Source: Sphingomonadaceae bacterium
GTDB lineage: Bacteria; Pseudomonadota; Alphaproteobacteria; Sphingomonadales; Sphingomonadaceae
Direction: 5' to 3'
Assembly: GCA_947473355.1 (NCBI GenBank)
Contig: CANJCQ010000003.1
Location: 1 to 64,000, forward strand
Length of the DNA: 64,000 nt
Numbering within the stretch: the stretch's first letter is position 1; each line of letters begins with the position of its first letter. The translations under genes and the position numbers were made by a program. This document shows positions 58,232 to 64,000 of this stretch, one piece after another. The notes under the pieces are model-generated. The model searched no databases, was not told where the DNA came from, and saw only the letters and a list, made by a program, of their open reading frames with translations.

Positions 58232-60379
58232 CTATTTGATCACCACCCGCGCGCGGGCGAGGTTACGGATGCGGGCGAAGGGGGTGCCAGCGGCGGCGGC
58301 GCGCTGCGAATATCCGCGCAGCACGGCGAAATAGGTGCCGGGTTTGGTGAAGGTGTAGCTTGTGCGGACCAGAGCGGTCGGCGCCTTGCCGCTGACTTCC
58401 GAGCTGACCGGATAGGCACCCTTCCCGTCAAAATCCCACTCTGCCTTGACCACCAGGCCAGTGCCGGGCGGTGCGGTGATCGTGCCAGTGAACTGGACGG
58501 GCTGGCCGACGGCAGCTTCGGCGCGCGCTGCGCCATTCGCGGTGAGAGTCACCACTGGCTGGACTCCGCGGCGCGCCGCAGCTGTCGCGGGAACGACAAC
58601 CTGGCCCTCCACCACCCGGTAGCTGGTATTGCCTGGCGGCCTTGTACCCTTCTCGACCCATGCCGATACATCGCGCAGCGCTTGTTGCAGCACAGGCAGG
58701 TAAGTCACCACCCGGGTTGCGGCGTCCTTGTCCTCATTGGTGCCGTGCAGCGCATTTTCGGTGTACCACAGGCGATATTTGTCGGGTGCCTGCGCGCCAT
58801 AGAGCGTATCGAATTTGCGGGCATACCAGTCCGCCTGATTGGCGACTGCCTCGCGGTCGAGCAGCGAGGAGACGACGATGATCCGGCCATTGAAGTGGCC
58901 GCTTATCGGCGCGCCTGCTGCGCCAGCTGCAAACAGCGGCCCGAGCAGCATCTTGCGCTGCGGATAGATTGGCTTGCCATCTGGCCCTCGAAACTGGTCG
59001 TAATTGGTGTAGCTGGCTTCCGGTACCTGGTGGCGGTGATAGGTCTGCGCCGCGAGGAAGTTCGAATTGTCGATCCGCACTTCGTCGCCTGGCTTGATCT
59101 TGGCCAGAGTGGCAAGGTCCGCGATCACGCCCAGAGTCACCACCTTGCCGGACAGCGCCAGCAGCGCGATGCGCTTGCCTCTGGCCTCGCCCGACAAGAC
59201 ATACATGTCGCCGCCGATGAAGCTCTTGTCAGGCGGCAGATCGGCCAGCTCAAAGGCCAGCGGGCGGGCGGCGCCGTCGCTGACCAGCTTCTGCCATGCA
59301 AGATCTGCCGAGCCGCGACCGGTGTCGCGTGGCTGGCCAGGCAGGCGCGTCGGCGTGAGGCCTCGCGCTTCCATCTGTTCTGCAGCAAGCGGAACCGCGA
59401 TTTTGGTCGGGAACTGGAGCCGGGCATTCGCAAAGCTTTCCGGGTGATCGAAGCCGAGGTAGCCGGGCTTGGTCCAGAAATCCTCGAAATAGCCAAGGTC
59501 GGCCATCATCATGCCCTGATAGACTGCGGTGAAGGCATGGACGCCCATGGTCTTCCATGCGAACCATGACTTCGGCGGAAAGCCCATCCGCGTCGCCTCG
59601 CGCAACGCGGCGGCCTGCTCGGCATTCAGTCCGGCATAGGGATCGCCGCTGCCGCCGGCGTCCATTGCATCGACGATTGCCGGGAACTTGTCCGACAGCA
59701 GGCGCATGGCATGCATGCGGATCGAGAAATTGTTGGGCGAGGCCATCGGTGTGCCGATCACGAAAGGCACCGCGCCGTCCCAGACGCCGCTGGTGTGCTC
59801 GATCGAGCCCATCGTGCGGTAGGCGCCGCCGCTGCCGCCGTAGATATAGCCATAGATGCGTTTCGGCCCGTACATCTGCGCCGCCACGACCCGCGAATAG
59901 CGCGCCGCCGCCGCATTGGCGCGGTAGCCGCCGATGGTGGGATCGGCGGCGAAGGCCGGGCCTGCCGTGGCGCTGGTGCCGCCGCCGTTGGTCTCGACGA
60001 AATAGGCGCCCGAGGCAGCGGCAAAGCCGATGTTGTTGTCGCTGGCCAGCACGGTTTGCGACAGGTTCTCGCTATCGGGCACCGGGGTCACATATTGGAA
60101 GAAGTGCCCTTGAAACTGCTCCTTGGGCGGAAGGTAGAAGCTGAACTTCAGGTCTGTGCCCTTGAAGCCGCCGTGGACATAGCGGTGGCGAACCGGCGTG
60201 GTGCGCAATTCGTCCACGTCGATGAAGGGCTCCTTGAACATGGCGTCGGCGGCGGGATTGGCGGAATTGGCATCAGCGCCCAGTTGAATATCTGGCGTTG
60301 CAGGAGCGGGATCGGCCGCAAGTGGGCGGGCAACAGTCAGCATGGCTGCGCCCAGCAGCAGTGCGGCAGTTCTGGTCAT
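58232..60379 (-). CDS. Secreted alpha/beta-hydrolase-like protein with C-terminal PKD-like domain
   Basis: The 715-residue protein has a signal peptide (MTRTAALLLGAAMLTVARPLA), an alpha/beta-hydrolase core with nucleophile elbow YGGSGGAYR (GxSxG-like), an inserted region, a histidine in ENALHGTNED, and a C-terminal beta domain with EWDFDGKGAYP, the PKD-like core. It probably hydrolyses an ester outside the cytoplasm. It lies 2 bp after the MocA-like gene in a molybdenum-hydroxylase operon, an unusual pairing. Confidence 0.7.
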   Translation of the reverse strand: MTRTAALLLGAAMLTVARPLAADPAPATPDIQLGADANSANPAADAMFKEPFIDVDELRTTPVRHRYVHGGFKGTDLKFSFYLPPKEQFQGHFFQYVTPVPDSENLSQTVLASDNNIGFAAASGAYFVETNGGGTSATAGPAFAADPTIGGYRANAAAARYSRVVAAQMYGPKRIYGYIYGGSGGAYRTMGSIEHTSGVWDGAVPFVIGTPMASPNNFSIRMHAMRLLSDKFPAIVDAMDAGGSGDPYAGLNAEQAAALREATRMGFPPKSWFAWKTMGVHAFTAVYQGMMMADLGYFEDFWTKPGYLGFDHPESFANARLQFPTKIAVPLAAEQMEARGLTPTRLPGQPRDTGRGSADLAWQKLVSDGAARPLAFELADLPPDKSFIGGDMYVLSGEARGKRIALLALSGKVVTLGVIADLATLAKIKPGDEVRIDNSNFLAAQTYHRHQVPEASYTNYDQFRGPDGKPIYPQRKMLLGPLFAAGAAGAPISGHFNGRIIVVSSLLDREAVANQADWYARKFDTLYGAQAPDKYRLWYTENALHGTNEDKDAATRVVTYLPVLQQALRDVSAWVEKGTRPPGNTSYRVVEGQVVVPATAAARRGVQPVVTLTANGAARAEAAVGQPVQFTGTITAPPGTGLVVKAEWDFDGKGAYPVSSEVSGKAPTALVRTSYTFTKPGTYFAVLRGYSQRAAAAGTPFARIRNLARARVVIK

Positions 60380-60381
60380 GA

Positions 60382-60945
60382 TCAGGCCCCTCCGAGATTC
60401 TCCAGCCGGGCGATATCTTCCGCGCGGTCTATGTCCAAGATTACACCTTCGTCCGCCGCTTCGACGAATGCAACATCCTTGCGCGTCTTGAGCAGCGATC
60501 CGGCACCTTTATCGCCGGTGAGAGTGGCGATGTGCGGGAAGGCACGGGGCGCGAGCAGCACGGGGTGGCCGCTCTTGCCCTGCCAGCGGGGGACAGCGGC
60601 GAAATTATCGTTCAGCGCTGCCGCAAGGTCTGCTGCCACGCCATGCGGCACCAGCGGCATGTCGCCGAGGAAGATATAGGCACCGTCTGCGCCTGCGGCT
60701 GCGGCAATGCCGGCCTTTAGCGAGCCGGACATTTCGGGGCTGACGATGCGGATAACGTCGAGGTCCGGCCAAGGGCTGGTATCGAAGGTGAGTGGGCAGA
60801 CCAGGATGACGCGGCTCACCGGTGCGGCGCGGGCGGCGCGCAGGGCATGGGCGAGGAGGGGTTCACCTCTGAATGAGGCGGAAAGCTTGTCGCTGCCGAA
60901 ACGGCTGGCCTTGCCTGCCGCAAGGACAATTGCGGCAAGGTTCAC
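60382..60945 (-). CDS. MocA-like molybdenum cofactor cytidylyltransferase
   Basis: The 187-residue nucleotidyltransferase has AAIVLAAGKASRFGSDKL and FLGDMPLV, as in MocA, which adds CMP to MPT-Mo for xanthine-dehydrogenase-type enzymes. It starts with GTG at 60945 overlapping the XdhC stop (GTGA). Confidence 0.88.
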   Translation of the reverse strand: MNLAAIVLAAGKASRFGSDKLSASFRGEPLLAHALRAARAAPVSRVILVCPLTFDTSPWPDLDVIRIVSPEMSGSLKAGIAAAAGADGAYIFLGDMPLVPHGVAADLAAALNDNFAAVPRWQGKSGHPVLLAPRAFPHIATLTGDKGAGSLLKTRKDVAFVEAADEGVILDIDRAEDIARLENLGGA

Positions 60946-61919
60946 ACCCGGTCCCGCGCCGGGTTCATCGCCTGCATGACTTCGGCCAGAATTCCGGTCG
61001 CCACTTCCCACGGGGCCTTGCCGAGGCCAGGGATACCGGGGGAGAGATGCAGCTGTGCGAGCTCATCAGCACTTGCTCCGGTGGCCTGCAGCGCGGCAAG
61101 GCGTCCGCCCGCGCGCGATTTCGCTCCGATCATTCCGGTCCAGGCGGCATCATGGCGCAGGGCAAAGAGGCAGGCGGCGAGGTCGTGGTGGTCTTCGTGG
61201 GTCGCGCCGACGAAGGTGGTCCAGCGGTCGACGCCGATTGCGGCCAGCGCCGCTTCGATTGGCTCCCGCATATAGCGCGCCACCGGGAAGGGCGGCGGCG
61301 CTTCGGGGCCGTCGGGGCGGATCAGGATGGTCTCGAAATTGGCCTCGCCGGCCAGCTTGGCCAATGCGAGCGCGCCGGGATCGCCGCCCGAGACGATCAG
61401 GCGGCGCGGCGGATCGTAGCGGCGGGCAATGCGCAAGGGCGGTTCGGTGAGCGCCAACAGCGGGCCTTCGCCCAGTTCAACGCGCTGTTCACTGCCGTCG
61501 CTGGACCACAGGCAAGGGCGGCGGTCTGTCGCACATGCAAGCAGTTCCCGCGCTGCCGCGCTGTCCGCCGCGATCTGCTCGACCAGTACATGCAGCGCGC
61601 CGCCGCAGCGCAGGCGGATGTCGATCCACGGGCTGCCCATGCCATAGTGCAGCACTTGCGGCTGGCCATCCGCGAGAACTTCGGCGGCGTGGGCCGCGAC
61701 ATCGCCTTCGATGCAATCACCCGAGAAATAGCCGCTCGCCATATTGCCATCGAACAGCATCTGCGCGCCCGGCCCGCGCGGCGCGCTGCCTTCGACCTTG
61801 AATAATGTCGCAAGCACCGCGGGGCGACCGGCTGCCACGGCGACAGCCAGCGCCGGGCGCACATCATCGCTCCAGCCAAAGGTCGGCCAATCGGCGCCTG
61901 CGATACCCGGCGCAGTCAT
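60942..61919 (-). CDS. XdhC/CoxI-family molybdenum hydroxylase maturation factor
   Basis: The 325-residue protein has SGDCIEGDVAAHAAEV in the XdhC N-terminal domain and GGDPGALALAKLA, then MIGAKSRAGGRL in the C-terminal Rossmann domain. XdhC inserts or sulfurates the molybdenum cofactor of xanthine-dehydrogenase-like enzymes, here the IorB-type subunit. Confidence 0.9.
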   Translation of the reverse strand: MTAPGIAGADWPTFGWSDDVRPALAVAVAAGRPAVLATLFKVEGSAPRGPGAQMLFDGNMASGYFSGDCIEGDVAAHAAEVLADGQPQVLHYGMGSPWIDIRLRCGGALHVLVEQIAADSAAARELLACATDRRPCLWSSDGSEQRVELGEGPLLALTEPPLRIARRYDPPRRLIVSGGDPGALALAKLAGEANFETILIRPDGPEAPPPFPVARYMREPIEAALAAIGVDRWTTFVGATHEDHHDLAACLFALRHDAAWTGMIGAKSRAGGRLAALQATGASADELAQLHLSPGIPGLGKAPWEVATGILAEVMQAMNPARDRV

Positions 61920-61922
61920 GCC

Positions 61923-62315
61923 TTAGCGGGCAGGCCGGGTCGAGATGTAGTTGACCACTGCAGCGCGCTGGGCTGGATCGGTGATCGCGATCACCATTCG
62001 CGTGCCGGGCACCATGCGGCCCGGCGCGGCCAGGAAGCGATCAAGATTGGTGCGGGTCCAGGTAAGGTTTGAGGCCTTCAGCGCTGGCGAATAGTTGAAG
62101 GCAGTCGAGGCTGCCTTGCGGTTGGCCAGGCCCGCTAGATTCGGCGCTAGCACGGCCCGTCCGCCGGGAACCACGGTATGGCAGGCGGCGCAGCGTTGCT
62201 GGAACAGCAATGCGCCATCGGGTGCCGGACCGGCGGCGGGAGCCACGCTGGCCGTGGCGATCAGAACGGCGGCCAAAGCGGCAGTAGGTATTGCGAGAAA
62301 AGCTTTGCGGTTCAT
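61923..62315 (-). CDS. Exported c-type cytochrome
   Basis: The 130-residue protein has a signal peptide (MNRKAFLAIPTAALAAVLIATASV), one heme motif CAACH, and axial Met in GRMVPGTRM. It is the electron acceptor expected for periplasmic IorAB-type aldehyde/N-heterocycle oxidoreductases. It overlaps the IorB gene stop by 4 bp. Confidence 0.92.
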   Translation of the reverse strand: MNRKAFLAIPTAALAAVLIATASVAPAAGPAPDGALLFQQRCAACHTVVPGGRAVLAPNLAGLANRKAASTAFNYSPALKASNLTWTRTNLDRFLAAPGRMVPGTRMVIAITDPAQRAAVVNYISTRPAR

Positions 62316-64000
62316 GTCCAACTCAAGTCCTGTTTCCTGAAGGGCGTAGCGCGCAACCGCTTGCCCGTAGCTGAATAAATGGCGTTGCCGACCGCTGGAC
62401 CCACCGGCCCGACGGGCAGCTCGCCCATCAGATCGAAGCGGTCATGGCCTGACAGCGCCTCGAAATGAATGTGGATTTCGGGGAGGCTGTCGCCCATGCG
62501 CAGCATCGGATATTCGTCGTAATTGCCTTCGACAATCGCGCCATTCCTGATTGTCACTTCCTCGTTCAAAGTCATGTTCAGGCCAAACAGCGTGCCGCCT
62601 TCAATCTGCGCGCGCACTGCATCGGCATTGGCGACTTTGCCGCAATCGAAAGCGATGTCGATACGCTTAACTGCGAGCACCCCGTCCTTGCTCACCGCGA
62701 CCCGCGCCACGGTCGCCATGGTCGAGCCGAAATGCGGGATGGTCGCCATCGGCCAGTTGGTGATGGCAATGCCCATGCCTTCGCCCCGGGGCAGCTTTTG
62801 CCCCCAGCCAGCCTTCTCGGCTGCCAGCTTCAGCACATCGCTCCAAGGCTTTTCCCACTTTGCCAGCAGCGCCAGCCGGTATTCCACCGGGTCGATGCCG
62901 GCGGCATGGGCACATTCGTCGATGAAGGTTTCGGTGATGAAGGCGTTCGAATTGAAGCACGGCCCGCGATAGGCGCCGTTCAGCACGTGCACCGGAAAAT
63001 TGATGGTGGTGAGCTTTACATGGGGGATCGCGCCGCTGTTGAAATAGGGCGGATCGGCATAGCCTTGTGTCAGCTGGAAAAGCTTGCGGTCGCCGGCAAA
63101 GCACAGATCGCCCGAAACAGCCTGCGGCAGGCCGCTGGCATCGTCGAGCACGGCGCGGAATTTGGTCGAGATCGGTGTGCGATAGCGGCCCTGGCGGAAC
63201 ATTTCCTCGCGGGTCCAGATCGTCTTGACCGGAACGCCCGGATATTGGCGGGCAACCGCGACAGCCATGCGGATGTCCTCGGCCTGGGTGCGGCGCCCGA
63301 AATTGCCGCCCATCGCGGTGCCATGGATCTTGACCTGCGCGGGGGCTAGGCCGGTTTCATCGACACTGACCCAGAAGGCCTGCATCGTATCCTGTGTAGC
63401 GCACCAGACTTCGCAGGTGTCCGAGGTGACCAGCGCCGTGCCGCCAAGCGGTTCCATCACCGCGTTTTCGCCATAAGGGCTGAGATATTCGGCCTCGACA
63501 ATGCGCTTGCCGGTGGCGGTCGAAACATCGCCCTTCTTGAGCACTTCGTCGCTTTCGCCGACATCGCGGATCGAGCGCATGCCTTCATAGATGTCGGTCT
63601 GGTCGCGGTAATGCGTGCCGCTGCCCAGGTCCCATTCGACCGGCAGCATTTCCAGCGCCATCTTGGCCTGCCAGAAATGGTCGGCGACTACAGCGACGGC
63701 ATGCTGGGCCTCGGAGTTACCCAGGCCAAAGCTGGTCTCGTCCTTGACCGGCGACTTGCCTGATTTGGCCGGATCGATCGCGATAACCGCGCGCACGCCG
63801 GGCATGTGTTTCACGGCATCCGGCTTAAAGCTTTTGAGCCGCCCGCCCATTACCGGCACTTGCTTCAGCGCCGCGTGGACCATGCCGGGGAGCTTGACGT
63901 CGATGCCAAAGACCGCCGTGCCATCGGCAATGGCGGGGATCGAGAGTTTGGCCGGGCTCGCCTTGCCGATCAGGGTCCACTCGGCCTGCGGCTTGAGTTC
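62312..64000 (-). CDS. IorB-type molybdopterin-binding oxidoreductase, large subunit (5' end outside window)
   Basis: The visible 562 residues continue past the window end without a stop. They match the xanthine-dehydrogenase family molybdopterin subunit, isoquinoline 1-oxidoreductase beta type: GGNFGRRTQAEDI, TIWTREEMFRQGRYRT, GPCFNSNAF and the C-terminal LPVGPVGPAVGNAIYSATGK. It hydroxylates an N-heterocycle or oxidises an aldehyde. The paired [2Fe-2S] subunit is expected just upstream. Confidence 0.92.
   Translation of the reverse strand, partial: ELKPQAEWTLIGKASPAKLSIPAIADGTAVFGIDVKLPGMVHAALKQVPVMGGRLKSFKPDAVKHMPGVRAVIAIDPAKSGKSPVKDETSFGLGNSEAQHAVAVVADHFWQAKMALEMLPVEWDLGSGTHYRDQTDIYEGMRSIRDVGESDEVLKKGDVSTATGKRIVEAEYLSPYGENAVMEPLGGTALVTSDTCEVWCATQDTMQAFWVSVDETGLAPAQVKIHGTAMGGNFGRRTQAEDIRMAVAVARQYPGVPVKTIWTREEMFRQGRYRTPISTKFRAVLDDASGLPQAVSGDLCFAGDRKLFQLTQGYADPPYFNSGAIPHVKLTTINFPVHVLNGAYRGPCFNSNAFITETFIDECAHAAGIDPVEYRLALLAKWEKPWSDVLKLAAEKAGWGQKLPRGEGMGIAITNWPMATIPHFGSTMATVARVAVSKDGVLAVKRIDIAFDCGKVANADAVRAQIEGGTLFGLNMTLNEEVTIRNGAIVEGNYDEYPMLRMGDSLPEIHIHFEALSGHDRFDLMGELPVGPVGPAVGNAIYSATGKRLRATPFRKQDLSWT

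Noticed and set aside
57896..59569. 557-residue rightward frame
   Set aside because: It spans two well-supported leftward genes (OYE and secreted hydrolase) and has no recognisable motif.

Overview
The window is a GC-rich, densely coded bacterial chromosome segment. Gene content and order point to an alphaproteobacterium of the order Sphingomonadales (Sphingomonadaceae or Erythrobacteraceae, e.g. a Novosphingobium-like genus). Pointers are the block sspB / hisB-hisH-hisA-hisF-hisE-HIT, an alpha-type SspB, an SDHAF4-like (DUF1674) gene next to rsmB, isocitrate lyase opposite a RamB/ScfR-type regulator, and many short CCTCCCC/GGGGAGG palindromic repeats between genes. I saw no rRNA, tRNA or CRISPR.

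Layout. 1-0.6 kb: the first 19 codons of an IS630-type transposase at the window edge, abutting a TauD/TfdA dioxygenase that has lost its C-terminal half. 0.7-9 kb: housekeeping and stress genes (methyltransferase, msrA, PilZ protein, rsmB, SDHAF4-like gene), then aceA plus a 53-residue protein, divergent from an ScfR/RamB-like regulator with two inverted repeats in the shared promoter region. 9-15 kb: a leftward operon (alpha/beta hydrolase, CaiB/BaiF CoA-transferase, dienelactone hydrolase, NTF2-like protein), a basic repeat-containing protein, and a P450-ferredoxin pair. 15-21.5 kb: a leucine-catabolism (liu) operon whose two methylcrotonyl-CoA carboxylase genes are separated by a low-GC gene and a DUF559 nuclease gene flanked by palindromic repeats.

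21.7-27.7 kb: a rightward operon MaoC hydratase - acyl-CoA ligase - DUF35 zinc-ribbon protein - Ltp2-like thiolase/aldolase - KstR2-like TetR regulator, then an MFS transporter. A perfect AnCAAGnnCTTGnT palindrome lies between the regulator and the transporter. 27.7-43.5 kb: a large oxygenase-rich catabolic island, mostly leftward: Rieske oxygenase, luciferase-like monooxygenase, Baeyer-Villiger-type monooxygenase, P450, fumarylacetoacetase-family hydrolase, DUF1214 protein, three SDRs, sulfotransferase, medium-chain dehydrogenase, GFA protein, Gfo/Idh/MocA oxidoreductase, carboxymuconolactone decarboxylase-like protein. Together with the P450-ferredoxin pair and the CoA-ligase/aldolase operon, this suggests catabolism of a hydrophobic polycyclic or branched substrate (steroid- or terpenoid-like). 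The substrate is inference.

43.6-49.8 kb: conserved core genes (gmk, sspB, his genes, HIT protein), with a palindromic repeat between hisH and hisA and a 55-residue membrane protein between hisF and hisE. 49.8-54 kb: an EmrB-EmrA-NodT tripartite efflux operon. 54-57 kb: aldehyde dehydrogenase, glutathione peroxidase, and a ferritin-like diiron candidate. 57-64 kb: a leftward operon with an IorB-type molybdenum hydroxylase subunit (cut by the window end), cytochrome c, XdhC, a MocA-like cytidylyltransferase, a secreted 715-residue alpha/beta hydrolase and an old-yellow-enzyme reductase.
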